Positions 27,867-41,345 of a stretch of DNA of 64,000 nucleotides are shown here, piece by piece. Position numbers and translations under genes: made by a program. The DNA comes from Strigamia acuminata (lineage: Eukaryota; Arthropoda; Chilopoda; Geophilomorpha; Linotaeniidae), in the NCBI GenBank assembly GCA_949358305.1, contig OX442314.1:992001-1056000 (forward strand), given 5' to 3'. The notes beneath the pieces were generated by a model. It ran no database searches. It saw only the letters and a list, made by a program, of their open reading frames with translations, and was not told the origin of the DNA. The first letter of the stretch is position 1. Every line of letters starts with the position of its first letter.

Positions 27867-27869
27867 TGA
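27867..27869 (+). other. Premature stop in host repeat gene
   Basis: TGA in the host frame at a position where the neighbouring homologous repeat (28710 region) encodes Arg with CGA. One C-to-T change at a CpG explains it. It probably postdates the Polinton insertion, which already truncated the gene. Confidence 0.75.
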
Positions 27870-29997
27870 AATCATCCGAGCAATCATATAAGAATTCAAC
27901 CTGGAACCGATGGCAAATATGAGCTGACCGTTCAAGATGGAAAGAAACAGTCCAAAACCTACAAGCACATAGACCCAAACCTACTTTTCTCTTTTGTCGA
28001 GCTTATTAAGAATCCTAATTTGCAATATAAAGTCTCCCCAGCTGCTAATGGAGAATTTACTGTGACTGTTGTGGATCAACCTGACGACCTCAATACGGGG
28101 ACAATTGGAAAAGGAATTGAGTACTACATCGTTAAACCACAATTCGTTGAACTGATCAGGCAAGTCCGGAAATCAACTAAAGCGGTTAAAATCAAATATC
28201 AGCCAGAAGACGATGGCTTGTTGACGGTAACCTTAACGACTGACAAAGGAACAAAAACCTACAAAAAAATACCTAGAGACATTTTATCCTTGTTTGTTAA
28301 ATTACTCAAGAATCCAACTTTGCAAATCACGGAAGTAGGAAAAGAAGGTTCCAACGTAAAAATTGCGGTTTCTCCTGAACCGCCAAAACCATCAAATATT
28401 ATTACGGTGAAGCCCGAATTCTTAGAGGTCGTAAAAAAAATAAGGAAAGGAGGCTATTCAATTCAAATCGCAACATCAGGTGATACGTACACAATAACTG
28501 TGACTGACGACTCAAATGGGAAAAAGAAAATCTATTCTGATGTGCCAGCTAAAATTGGTGATGCCTTTATTCGATTGGTTAAGAATCCCTCATTGCCGTA
28601 TGAAATTTTAGGCAAATCAGGAGATAAATCTTATTTGTTTATTCCTGACAATAGTGCAGCGCAAACAACATTTACAGTGAAACCACTGTTTTTGACATTG
28701 CTGAAACAAGTACGAAAACATCCAGAAAATAGAATTCAAATTCAACCGGGAACCGATGGCAAATATGAGTTAACCATCCATGAAGGGACGAAAGGATCTA
28801 AAACATACAAGCACATTGATCCAAATTTGCTTTTTGTTTTTGTTAAACTTATTAAGAACCCTGATTTGCAATTTAAGCTCTCACCAGCAGCTAATGGACA
28901 ATTTACGATTACTCTTGAAGAGCAACCTGATGACCTGAACGTTGGGACCGTTGATTCTGATAAATTTTTAGAATTTATAACTAAGGCTAAGAGTGATCCA
29001 TCATACAACTTGAGAATTGGCACTGGAAAAAATGGTTTGGAGCTTGTCATCACTCACAATGGCAAAACAAAAAAATATCCATTACCGGCTAAATTCTTAA
29101 ACATTATTTTTCAATTCCTTAAATCGCAAAAGATTCCAAAAACCGTCAAGCATAATGGCCAAACAACTTTTATTCTGTCTGACGAAGAAACACAAACACC
29201 AATCGAAGTAGACGTCGAGTTCACTGATTTGGTTGAAGAAATCAAGAAGAATCCGACATCAAACTTCAAGTTCAAGGTTGAACCTTCCAAAAATGGGAAA
29301 TTCAACATTATTGTCTTCATTGATGGGAAACCAAAAGAGCTGAAAGACCAATCTCCTGAAGCTATCAAGTTTCTGATAAAAGTAACGAAAAATCCAAAAA
29401 TGCCAATTCATGTCACCAAAGAAAAACCTAAACATAAGGAACCAGCACAAGATCAAACAACTTTTATTGTGTCGAACGATGAAACAAACACATCGATCGA
29501 AGTAGACATTGAGTTCACTGATTTGATCGAAGAGATAAAAAAGAATCCAAAGTCAAACATCAAGTACAAGGTGGAACCTTCAAAAAATGGAAAATCCAAC
29601 ATTATTGTCTACATTAATGGAAAACCAAATAAGTTGAAAGACCAATCCTCTGAAGCTATCAAGTTTCTGATAAAAGTAACAAAAAATCCAAAGTTGCCGA
29701 TTCACATTGTCAAAGAAGAACCTAAACATGACGAACCAACTTTTGTTGTGACGGACGAAGAGACAAACACTCCGATAACAGTAGATCTTGAGTTCACTGA
29801 TTTGATCGAACAGATAAAAAAGAATCCAAAGTCAAACATCAAGTACAAGGTGGAACCTTCTAAAAACGGAAAATCGAACATTATTGTCTTCATTAATGGA
29901 AAGCCAAAGAAGTTGAAAGACCAATCCCCTGAAGCTATCAAGTTTCTGATAAAAGTAACCAAAAACCCAAAATTGCCAATTCACATTGTTAAAGAAA

Positions 29998-30312
29998 AAC
30001 CTGGACGTAAAGAACCTCACCATGAAAAACCTGGACAAAAAGAACCTCACCATGAAAAACCTGGACAAAAAGAACCTCACCATGAAAAACCTGGACAAAA
30101 AGAACCTCACCATGAAAAACCTGGACAAAAAGAACCTCACCATGAAAAACCTGAACATAAAGAACCTCACCATGAAAAACCTGGACAAAAAGAACCTCAC
30201 CATGAAAAACCTGGACAAAAAGAACCTCACCATGAAAAACCTGGACAAAAAGAACCTCACCATGAAAAACCTGGACAAAAAGAACCTCACCATAAAAAAC
30301 CTGAACATAAAG
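29998..30312 (+). repeat. 30-bp tandem repeat coding EKPGQKEPHH
   Basis: About ten copies of CCTGGACAAAAAGAACCTCA plus CCATGAAAAA, in frame in the host protein. Two copies have GAACAT in place of GGACAA. The high similarity shows recent expansion. Long open frames on other strands and phases here are by-products of the repeat. Confidence 0.93.
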
Positions 30313-33300
30313 AACCACACAGAAAAGAACATAAGCCTAAGGATGTTATTCATGTAATTTCACCTGGAAAGACTTCGACTGATCCCATTATTGCAATACC
30401 AAAGAATCAATTGGCACTTGTCCAGACAATCAAATCAGCTCCTCAGTTATCCATTTCCATTGCTCCAGACGGTCCAAATTTCAAAATTACTGTCAGTGAT
30501 GGTCAAGATACCAAAACCTATCCAGATATTACTTCTGAATTATTGAATAAGTTAATTACTATTCGGAATCAAAAGGATTTGCCATTTGAAATCACCCCTT
30601 CAGATGATCCGAAGAAGGTAAACATTAATGTTCCAAATAAGAAAAAACCAGATGTTGAAAATATTGATATAAATATCGATTATCTGAAACCTTTGGAAAT
30701 TGTAAGACATCAACCAGATACTGAGATTGAAATTGAGCCAGACAATGAAGGTACTTTTACAGTAACAATCAAACCGAAAGATGGAAGCAAACCTCACACC
30801 TTGAAGCATGTGCATCCAAATGTCTTGAATTTGATCAGCAAGCTGAAAACAACTCCACACGTACAATTCAGAGTAAAGTCAGACAAGCGTGGAAAGATTC
30901 AATTGGTCGTACCAAAACACCAATCGCAACCAGTTCATACAAAACTAACTCCAGAGATCATCGATTTATTAAAGAACATCAAACAAAAACCACAATTGAA
31001 AGTTTCATTCAAACCAGAAAAACCAGGAACTTTTACCGTAGTTGTACAAAATGGTAAAAAACCAAAAAAAGAGTACAAGCATATTAGTCCAGAATTGATT
31101 CCAGTTATCACCAAATTGTACAGTGAACCTTCTGTAGAATATGAAATCAAACCAGGCAAAGATGACACAATCGAATTTGTTCCAACTGAACCAAGTAGCA
31201 ACAGCCATCGCTATGAAGTGAAACCTGACGTTCTAGATATCATTAGAGATATTAAACAAAATCCAGATACAGAAATCAATGTTAAGCCAGGACCAAACCA
31301 CACCTTCGATATCGAAACCAAAGAACCACATAAGAGACCAAAGACTTATCCTCATGTCAACCAAGAGACATTAGACTTAATCATAGATTTGAGGAGTCAT
31401 CCAGATGTTCCGTTCACTGTTAAACCAACACCGAAAGGTAACTTTTACATCACTGTACCAAAATCAAATGTCAAAGAAGATAACGTGCAAATAACACCGG
31501 ATGTTCTGGAATTGATAAAACTGCTCCATTCTCCAAAGGATGTTAAGCTTAATATCAAACCACAAAAAGATGGAGTATTCACTGTCGTTGTCAAAGATGG
31601 TAAAAAAGAGCATAACTATCCGAATATTCCAAAAAGAGTATTGCCAGTTGTTATAAAATTGTATAAAAATCCTCACAGAAACATACAATTGAAGCCAACT
31701 AGTGACAATCAAATCTATGGTAATGTGCCCGAAGACCTGCCTAAAACTACGACAGCTGTGGTTAACAAAGATGATGTGGATTTGATCCATCACATTAAAC
31801 GACATCCGCACACAGATGTCACTATTAAGCGTGACAGAAAAAATCGACCCACGGTTGTAGTTGGTCATGGTCCAGACAGAGAGTCATATCCTCGTGTCGC
31901 TCCTAATATTGTTAACCTTGCCACTAAGTTACTCACTGAACCAAAACTTCCATTCCATATTTATACTGGTAGAGATGGAAGACATGTCCTGACTATTCCA
32001 GTTCGACCAAAAGAGTTAATAGTTCCAAATGTATCCAAGGATTTGCTTAAATTCATTGACAAACATCGCTCTCATCCAAATCTTGAAGTGGTCGTGACCA
32101 GTTCTGAGATTCCAGACCACTATGACGTAATATTCCAAGAGCAAAACAAACCAATTAAACATTTTAAACATCTAGAACCCAAGATTGTTCAATTAGTCGT
32201 GGAATTGTTTAATGCACCAAGCACGGAGTATAGCGTCCAACCACAACCTAATGGAAAGTTAACAGTCAGACCATCCAGAGATGACGTACCAACATTTGAT
32301 GTGCCAATTACTCCAAAAGATCTATTGTTGATTAGGGACTTCAGAAACCCAAAACTCAACTCTGTCATTGTTTCACCAGGTAGCAAACCAAACACCTACA
32401 AGGTTTTGTTTGATGACTTTTATGACCGCTCAAATCCACTCTCTGAGGACAATGCCGAACCCTTATTCCTTAACTTTCTTGTCCGCTTGTACACTGAACC
32501 AAGTCTTCCATTAAAGTCGGCCGTTGACGAAGATGGACATTTAATTGTAACTGCACCGAAAAGAGTTTCTCACAACATTTTACACGATGTAAGCCCAGAA
32601 GTATTAAACTTTCTGACCAAGCACAAACCAACTCCCAAGGATACATTTTCCATTGTGTTGGATAAGAAAAAGCCGCATTCGACAAAGCCTGATTCTTACA
32701 CCTTTGATCTCAATGGCAAAAAGTTTCCTCATCAGTCGCCTACCACTGTTCAATTAGCAACTATCCTGCTTTCTCAGCCTAAGTTACATACAAGAATTTT
32801 GAATGAAAGGGATGGCAAAGCTACCGTAGAAATTACTGCACACCGACCAAATCTGGTTTTCAGAAATGTGCATCCAGCCTTCTTGAAGACTTCACAGATA
32901 GCAAGGCATAGTCCCAATGTGGAACTTTCGATTACTCGAAACCCAGATAATGAAATCAATCTTGTAATTTCAAATGGACCGAATAAGCTAATAATTGAAA
33001 ATCTTTCACCTATTATTACTCAGCTGTTTGTGGCTATGTTCAGTAGACCGGAATTCCCGTATAACTTTTACATAGATGAGGACAATTCTGTGACTATGGT
33101 TATCAGGAAAGATAGCTTGCATCCAGTTTTCTCTCACATTAAGCCTGAATTTTTTGATTTCGTCAAAAAAGTGCGAATTTCCAAGCTTTTTAACATTGTG
33201 ATAAAGCATGATGAAGGTGCTTACGAAGTGGAAGTAATAACTCACAATGACAAGCCAAGAACTTTCCAACTGACACCTGAAGAACTTCAATTGCTCGTTC

Positions 33301-33851
33301 TCTTTGCTACTTATCGAGATTTGACTTTCAAAGAAAACAAGGAAAAAGATGGAACAACCCTGGAAATTCCTGTTGTCATTCAAGCCAGCTCTACCGTACT
33401 GGATTTTGCTAAACTTTGTGCTGCTACAAAAGTCCATTCGTTCCCAGAATACAAAGAAACGGATGTCGAAGAACCAACTGAAGAACCGAGTGACGAACCC
33501 GAGTATCGACTGAGACCTGAGCTAGTTTTTGAACCAAAAATTGTTTTGAGACCAGAGTACCGAAGGAGACCTGATTACAGACGTCAATTTGACAGCATTA
33601 CAAGAGATTATAATAATGCCAAAAGAAATTATGCCAAACATCCTGGAAGACTGGAAGTTGGACATTTTGAACGGCCACGACATCACACCCGCAGACACCA
33701 TCGTCCCCAAGGACACGAACTGTATTACAAATTCAAGAAGGAAGGTGCCTACGACACTTGCAAATGTAACGAAGCTCATAGAAGTACCTCTCAAAGATTC
33801 AGAGAATTTTAATTGCAATGTTTTAAAGAATCTGTACATCCCTCAGACTGA

Positions 33852-33857
33852 AATAAA
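33852..33857 (+). terminator. Polyadenylation signal of host repeat gene
   Basis: AATAAA lies 40 bp after the TAA at 33812, followed by a T-rich stretch. This is the expected 3' end of the split secreted-protein gene. Confidence 0.6.
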
Positions 33858-34559
33858 GTAGTTTATAGAAGCATAGCCATTGATCATCTTTCTTGTCTTT
33901 AAATAATTTCATCTTTTTAGTTTTTACAGGTCCAACGTGGATTTTATTGAATGACATATTCTTACAATAAAGATCCTGAGGAGTTCAATTCGATAAAATA
34001 AAATTAAAGAGAAAAGAGGCCTCCGATTACGTTAGAGCACTCTACCAAGATATGTTCTGGCAAACAGAATGAGTAAATTCTCTGGGCATATAGTTTACAC
34101 TGTCAAATAGGTTCGCTCCAATTAAGGAATTCTTAGGACGCTTTTTGTTATTGTCATTCTGCAATTGCATTCTCTTCACATTGATCTCCTTTGTCAAGGA
34201 TTAGTATCTAGTGTATCTTTGTAGAAGTTTAAAGCCCATTAAAGTGATGTTAGTTGTTGTGTTTTGCACAAGTTTGAACGCATTTTATTTTTTTCTTAAT
34301 TTCTTTATGGTGCGGGACTTGCTAAGTTAAATAAAACACTTGAGCGGCAAAAAACTTAAAATTTGTTCGTCACTGTTCCTTACATTTTGAAAACCTTGTG
34401 ATTAATCATTTTACTCAAATAATAATATTCGAATTAACATAAAACTTCACTGTGTCCGTCGTGAAATAACAGATGGCTGAGTTCCAACCCTACGGTACAT
34501 AATCAAATCAACTTGGCTAAGCATCTATACCAACTCAATGCATAAACGGAAAAGAAATT
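33858..34559. other. Intergenic, no gene seen
   Basis: Unique-looking AT-rich DNA. A few broken codons related to the ORF that follows may start near 34470, but stops interrupt them. Confidence 0.4.
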
Positions 34560-34889
34560 GTGCCTTTCCATCAAATCCACTATGCTTCGTCCATTTTCTA
34601 CTTCTCAAGTAATAGACCCACAAGGCTTTATTCCGTCACGCATTCTGTTGGAGGATTTGCTACGATTTACATTGAAACGTCCAATGTTTATAAATTTAAA
34701 AACATCATGTTTCCTGGGACACCCCATATACAAAGTTCGGGGCTTGGGCAGTTGGACATTCATTACAGATGTTGGAATATCCCGATGATGACAGGTGTCG
34801 TGCGTTTTTCAGAGAATTCTGGACGAATGCGTATTCCGAGTCTAGAAATTATTTTTGGATCTGTCCTTGTATTACAGGAAGTGTACTAG
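34560..34889 (+). pseudogene. Possible gene remnant, unknown protein (109 codons)
   Basis: An open stretch whose translation looks protein-like (SVGGFATIYIETSNVYKFKN, later IHYRCWNIPMMTGVVRFSE). The same frame upstream (34470-34556) continues with plausible residues but contains two stops, so it reads as a decayed gene or last exon. I recognise no family. It may simply be chance. Confidence 0.25.
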
Positions 34890-35344
34890 TCGATTAACAG
34901 TAATAAACTGATAAGGTGTTTATTTGTTCACAAGATCAAAGTGCGTGCGCCGCCAGGTATACAAGCTGACAGTGCCGACTGCTAACAATACACGTAAACA
35001 CTACACCAATTTAGCAAATTTGACAAACTTTAAACGTGATAGGAATGCATTTAATCGTGCATGGCCGGAAAATTCGAAAATCTAAAGATAAAAGGCCGTT
35101 TCCATAGAAACTAAGGCATAGTGACACTATAATCCAATCACGATACAAGGAACTTCCGTCACAAATTCACTAAAATTTACTAAAAAACACTTTGGTGTTT
35201 ATTTTCAGATAAAATGACAATTTTTATTTTAATAAAACCAAACTAAACCAACACAAAACATTCATTTACACGGACTATGGAAATTTTTAATTGAAACACC
35301 AATTGAAGTAGGTTATTACTTCTATGTAATTACAAATACCGTAG
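34890..35344. other. Intergenic, no gene seen
   Basis: No ORF with family features and no repeat structure that I can name. Confidence 0.4.
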
Positions 35345-35700
35345 CCGAGTGACAAAATGTATTTTGAAATGACAAAATGTACTTTGAAATAAAGAAAAAT
35401 GGCAAAATATATTTTGAAATGAAGAAAAATCTGAAAAATGGCAAAATATATTTTGAAATGAAGAAAAATCTGAAAAATGGCAAAATATATTTTGAAATGA
35501 AGAAAAATCTGAAAAATGGCAAAATATATTTTGAAATGAAGAAAAATGGCAAAATATATTTTGAAATGAAGAAAAATCTGAAAAATGGCAAAATATATTT
35601 TGAAATGAAGAAAAATGGCAAAATATATTTTGAAATGAAGAAAAATGGCAAAATATATTTTGAAATGAATAAAAATGCAAAACTGAAGAGAAGTGGCAAT
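35345..35700 (+). repeat. Minisatellite, 27/39-bp units
   Basis: About ten copies of GGCAAAATATATTTTGAAAT plus GAAGAAAAAT, some with a 12-bp insert CTGAAAAAT. Both forms alternate, so the array grew by two unit types. Open frames on both strands are by-products. Confidence 0.93.
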
Positions 35701-36000
35701 ATGTAATTCAGATCAAGACAAATGAAAAAAATAATTAACAAAAAGAGAAAAATAAGAAAATCTTTTTTTAAAAATGATTAAACACAAAATGTAACTTTAA
35801 AAAACATAAAAACGTTATAACTTGGAATAAACAAAAAATAATTAATTTTGTTTAATGGGCTTGAACAATTTTCTAGATTTGCACGCACTGTCGACTATTT
35901 CAGTCACAAATGTAAGTTTTCTAAAGTATTTTATATAGGTTTTCAATGTTTTCCGCACGTTTTAAACGTGGATACAAGCGAGAACAATATTACAATTTAA

Positions 36001-36262
36001 CAGATCTATGTTGGCTTTTTAAATTTCTATTTCGATTGCTAGAATAATCACAGAAATGGCACGTGAATGGTTTTTTTTCCTGTGTGGGTTAATAGATGAC
36101 TTTATAAATTCCCATTTTGACTCGAACAATAATCACACAAATGGCACTTGAATGGTTTTTCTCCTGAATGAGTTAATAGATGTATTTTTAAACTCCCACT
36201 TTGATTGCAAGAATAATCACACAAATGGCACTTGAATGGTTTTTCTCCTAATAAACATGCAT
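36001..36262 (-). pseudogene. C2H2 zinc-finger gene remnant
   Basis: Minus-strand reading gives at least two classic fingers with Kruppel-type linkers: GEKPFKCHLCDYSCNQSGSL with KIHLLTH, then GEKPFKCHLCDYCSSQNG. A stop (TAA) and a frame change follow, then a third degenerate finger (CHFCDYSSNRNRN). No start exon is seen. This is a truncated, decayed fragment of a poly-zinc-finger gene. Confidence 0.75.
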
Positions 36263-36627
36263 CGACTCGAGGAAGAAGAAAAAAGTGCGATACACCAAAA
36301 TACAATAAGAATCTTATTGTATTTTGGTTTCTTCTAGGCAACTTGGTGGAGCGTAACAACATCCGGGCATTCAATTCGTTGTTTAGTTCAAATATTGTCA
36401 CTGGTCGGCGCTAATATGCACTTGTTGGTCTACTTGAGCAAAGCATACCAGTTGCAATGTGATATCTTTTTTTTTTGTGTTGCTTAATTTAATTTTTTTA
36501 GCATAGGATTTTGAAATAAAATAAAATTTATTTCAATTATTTTTTGCAATCGACTGGATTCCTGTCCACAAGGAATTCATCAGTCACTCAATCGGAAAAA
36601 AACTGGAATTTAATTTTCCTAACGGAA

Positions 36628-36795
36628 ATATGGCGGAGCTTTTCGTTCTTGTCCACTGGTTGACCGGTTGCGACCGGTCTCCGTCTACCGCAGCGGTCCA
36701 TCTGCCGACGAAATTCAACTTTATATACACAGACAAATCAAACAACGGCGCAGTTCAGCGCGTGCAATTTCAAATTCATCTCATCGAACCATGCA
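36628..36795 (+). repeat. Dispersed repeat, copy A
   Basis: About 165 bp (TGGCGGAGCTTTTCGTTCTT to TTCATCTCATCGAA) are repeated at about 61295-61450 in the same orientation. Part (GGTTGCGACC...CCGTCTAGCGGTC) also occurs near 50295. The AATAAAC-type signal in copy B hints at an LTR fragment. Each full copy lies a few hundred bp upstream of a broken RNF216-like exon 1, so it moved as part of a larger duplication. Confidence 0.7.
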
Positions 36796-37039
36796 CGTTT
36801 TTTATTTTCGAATGTCGGACATAAAGAGATAAGAACCTTTCGGGTTCTTTTTCCAAAAAAAGGATGACAGCGGTTTTAATGATTTAATTTGATATCAGCA
36901 AATTGATTCAGGTATTTCTGAGGAATTAATTAAACTTCGGTATAATTCCCCAAATCTTTTCACAGCGTTGAGCCGTTATGAGTACCAATAAGTAACTGGC
37001 CCTTCGATTTCTAAATTTAATAAAGGAAATCCATCAAGA

Positions 37040-37660
37040 AAGTTGAATTTTTAAATCCCGCCAGAGCAACGGCGATGAACAACGACTGCGACGACAATGA
37101 GGATCGTCCGGACATTCCCGGCACGATCGCCGTTGCGCCCGCGCCAGATGCTGAAATCGACATTACACAAGTATTTCACCCTAAATTAATCCTAAATATC
37201 AAACAAAATAATTAAAAGGTATTTAATTTACATATAGGAAGTAGCTTCGTGAACTGTATTCGGATTTCGTAGTAGATCCGAATGAGAGCGCGAATGCCAA
37301 CAGGAGGCCATCATCGTGGATGTGCAACGGCGCTTCTCTGGGTTTCTTTAGCCGTTTGGCGATCTAACCATCGATTGCGATGTTTCTTCTGTTGGAATTC
37401 GGAGCCGGGTAGAGCGCACGAAGATCGTTAACGATATTAGTCACTTCCTACGTACAAGTTAAACTCATTTTTATTATTTTGTTTGACAGTTGGGATTAAT
37501 TTACGACGAAATACTTCCGTGATGTCGATTTCAGCATCGGGCGCTCCGGCGATCATGCCGGGAATGTTCGGACGAGGCCGATTCGGAATGTTGCTGTTCA
37601 TCGTCGTTGCTATAGCGGGATTTTAAAATTTCAACTTTCTTCATCGATTTTCAAGATTAA
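37040..37660. pseudogene. Two RNF216-like exon 1-2 fragments, head to head
   Basis: From 37040 rightward there is a decayed copy of exon 1 (DRPDIPGTIAVAPAPDAE) and the beginning of exon 2. From about 37655 leftward on the minus strand lies another decayed exon 1 (GCCGGGAATGTTCGG is its complement side) and exon 2 start. The two meet near 37330-37450, giving an inverted pair. Both have frame breaks and missing parts. Confidence 0.7.
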
Positions 37661-38039
37661 ATGAAGAAATCAGTGCGCCAGTTACTTATTGATATTCATA
37701 ACTGCTCAACTCTGCACAGTTTAATCTCTTTAAATTAAATGATTAATTAATTAATTAATTAAGGAATTCATTAATTCATTAATTAAATTAATAAAAGATT
37801 TTAAATTAATAAATCAATAAAATATCTAATTAAATAAATGATGTACCACTATTTTAAATAAATAAATATAGATTGTGAATTCTTTGAAAAGAAAGTTGAT
37901 CAGATGATATTATTGTGCAATGCAGTGCAGCCTTGACGGCGGGGCTTTGAGTGCTTCGTGTCGGGAAGCAGTTGTGCAATTTGCTTAAATTCCCAGACAG
38001 CTGCAGTCGCCTGGCAACCTCAACCCGCTGTTTTGCTCG

Positions 38040-38417
38040 AATAGTAACAATAATAATGAAAACAATAACAATAATTTTGCAAATAAAATAATAAAAAGGA
38101 TTAAAACGATATTTTGTTTTGTTTAAAACAAAACAAATGGAACAACGGTCATCTCACAACTTTTGGCTTACTTTTCTAAATCTAGGCCTGAAAGCCTATT
38201 TCCAGTTCTTCTTGCAACAAATGTTTGGCCAGTGGTTCACTTTTCTTCCACCCTGTTTGAATTGACGGCTCGAACTTGATCGCATCAAATTTCCAGGTGA
38301 ACATTCGAGTAATTCGTGCAAAACCCGTTCTAACTTCCCGTTTTATTTCACAGAGTGGAACAGGTATGGATACCAACGAAAAAGCCATCTGATTTCTTAA
38401 TTTAAGAATGAAAAACG
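38040..38417 (+). repeat. Duplicated upstream region of the RNF216-like gene
   Basis: This DNA matches, in inverse orientation, about 45735-46130 upstream of the intact gene, including TAAAACAAAACAAA and AAATCTAGGCCTGAAAGCCT. A third copy starts at 63793. It shows the duplicates are genomic rather than retrocopies. Confidence 0.8.
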
Positions 38418-39649
<1,232 letters not shown>

Positions 39650-39824
39650 CGACTCATTTAGCAGCAGCAAGCCCAAGCCCTACTGATGGTCGCCGCCAAC
39701 GCCAATGCCAAGATTAGAACTCCATATCTTGTCAACTGAATTTGATTTCTGCGCATCTTCACATTACATCATTAGACGTGTGACAACGATAACATGTCGG
39801 GTGAAAATACACCGTTTGTCAACA

Positions 39825-39960
39825 AAAATTGAAGAATTCAGATAAAATATCTCAATTTTACAAATAAATATTCTAAAGTAATGAGAAAAAAACTATAGCT
39901 TAATTAACAAATGAAATAATAATTATAATAAATAATACCGGTAACTACAATTTTTAAAAA
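39825..39960 (+). repeat. Direct repeat flanking the FHA gene, copy 1
   Basis: AACAAAAATTGAAGAATTCA to AATGAAATAATAATTATAAT recurs with small changes at about 40858-40985. The two copies bracket the FHA-domain gene. Confidence 0.75.
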
Positions 39961-39988
39961 AAATATTTTTAAGCATAGCATCGTCTTT

Positions 39989-40680
39989 TCAATCTGAATA
40001 AGGAAAGAATAAATAAGAAAAAATAATAAAAAATAATAAATTTTTTGCCATTTTCTTCTTCTCCAGCCTCCGTTTCAACGTTTCCGCGGCTTTTCTCTTC
40101 TCCTGGTGTAATTCACGCTGCACGCGCTTCAACTCCTTTTCCAATCTCTCGTTTTCCTTCTTCATTTTATCGCCGCGAGATGGACCTCTATCTCTCTCTC
40201 CGGTCCCGTTACTTTTGAACGTGAACAACAATTCCCGGCTCGCTGTTTTCTCGCCTAAACAGACCGTGTCGCCATTTTTCAGTCGCGTGGCTCCGCGCGC
40301 CTCCAATTTCACCTCATTGACATAAATTCCAGTTCTACTCTGTCGATTGTTAAAAAACAATCATGAAATGATCAACACCTCACATTCTATCGTACATTAT
40401 TATCCGCCACGTGCCACGCATCCTTCCGTCTGGTAAATATTGCATGAATCCGTGATACACATGGCGAATAGATGGTGAAATCGGCGTCGACGGCCCAACC
40501 AATGGTAAACTGAGATGCAAACAACTCGATTAAATTCATTAAAACTCAATAAACAACTAATTTATTTACCAAATCCTTATTTAGGGCGATTATTCTATCG
40601 ACTACGTGTGTGGGAGTACCTGGGCGAGTGCTTTTCTTGTACGAAACTAAAAGTGCTCCCAATTCTATTTCCGGATTCAT
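39989..40680 (-). CDS. FHA-domain protein, three exons (191 aa)
   Basis: Exons 40570-40680, 40396-40509 and 39989-40339 join with GT-AG introns and agreeing phase (37, 38 and 116 codons). Residues about 38-110 form a forkhead-associated phosphothreonine-binding domain: FTIGWAVDADFTI, then SPCVSRIHAIF, WHVADNNSRTGIYVNEVKL and LKNGDTVCLGE. The usual Arg of the TIGR motif is Trp here, which could weaken phosphopeptide binding. A Lys/Glu-rich coiled coil follows and the tail is short and hydrophobic (FFIIFSYLFFPYSD). The overall plan recalls the N-terminal part of FHA-containing nuclear proteins; I cannot assign an orthologue. Truncation relative to a longer parent is possible. Confidence 0.75.
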
Positions 40681-40857
40681 TTTCTAATTCAGCTCTACCT
40701 CGATTAACGTGTTGTAAAACCACCAGTGTAGAACTTCGACGTCGCTTCGTATCATGCGCCTTTTACGGAAGACAGAAGAAACTATAGCAATCGCACAACC
40801 AATCACAACCGAGCAAACAATAAACACACGTGCCACTTTACAATTTCGAATCGTATG

Positions 40858-41345
40858 CCAACAAAAAATTGAAGAATTCTGATAAATACTTCAAAATAAT
40901 CTCAATTTTACAAATGAATATTCTAAACTAAAGAGAAATAAAACTATAGTTTATTTAACAAATGAAATAATAATTATAATAAAAAATAACTACATTTTTT
41001 TTTTCAATTTGACTAACACTATATGGAGGTCAAAATAAAAATCATTTTGGACTCCAACAATCACTTTAAATGCCAAAACAGAGCATTGACTAAAAATATG
41101 TTTTTAAATGCAGAAGTGTATACGGTAAATTGCTTTTTAGTGTCACCTAAAAGTTAGAAAAATGTGCCCAAATGCAAAATAAAGCAAAGAAATGCAGAAC
41201 TCATGATGGTGAATGAAAGGCGTTAATTTTATGTTAAAGTTAGTCCAAAAACAAATGTTTTTTCAGTACTTTGTTAATTTTAAGAGGGAATTAAATATTT
41301 GTAAACACAAGCATCGTCTTTTGTCTTTTCCATCTGAATAAGAAT
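40858..41345 (+). repeat. Second copy of the FHA gene 3' flank
   Basis: 40858-40985 repeats 39825-39960, and about 41305-41340 (AAGCATCGTCTTTTGTCTTT, TCTGAATAAG) resembles 39970-40005. So a partial duplicate of the FHA gene downstream flank, with about 300 bp of extra AT-rich DNA between, lies upstream of the gene. Confidence 0.6.

Larger units (their letters stand above)
27690..33812 (+). pseudogene. Host secreted repeat protein, right part (about 2040 codons)
   Basis: The frame left at 1089 continues here without a shift. A single in-frame TGA at 27867 (GTG TGA AAT, where the parallel repeat copy reads GTACGAAAA) is the only stop before TAA at 33810-33812, so 28020-33812 is open. The protein is built from about twenty degenerate repeats of roughly 75-80 residues with the pattern LLxxIKxxPxxxxxIxPxxxGxFTVTV...KTYKHIxPxLLxLVxKLxxxPxLPFxI. 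A His/Pro/Lys-rich insert lies about two-fifths of the way in. The C terminus is Arg/His/Tyr-rich with two Cys. No transmembrane segment is seen, so the protein is probably secreted. Function unknown; no family recognised. Long selection for an open frame implies the gene was active until recently or another allele still is. Confidence 0.82.

Noticed and set aside
29986-30357. Long ORFs on both strands over the 30-bp repeat
   Set aside because: They are other frames of the EKPGQKEPHH repeat; the frame that continues on both sides is the host repeat protein.
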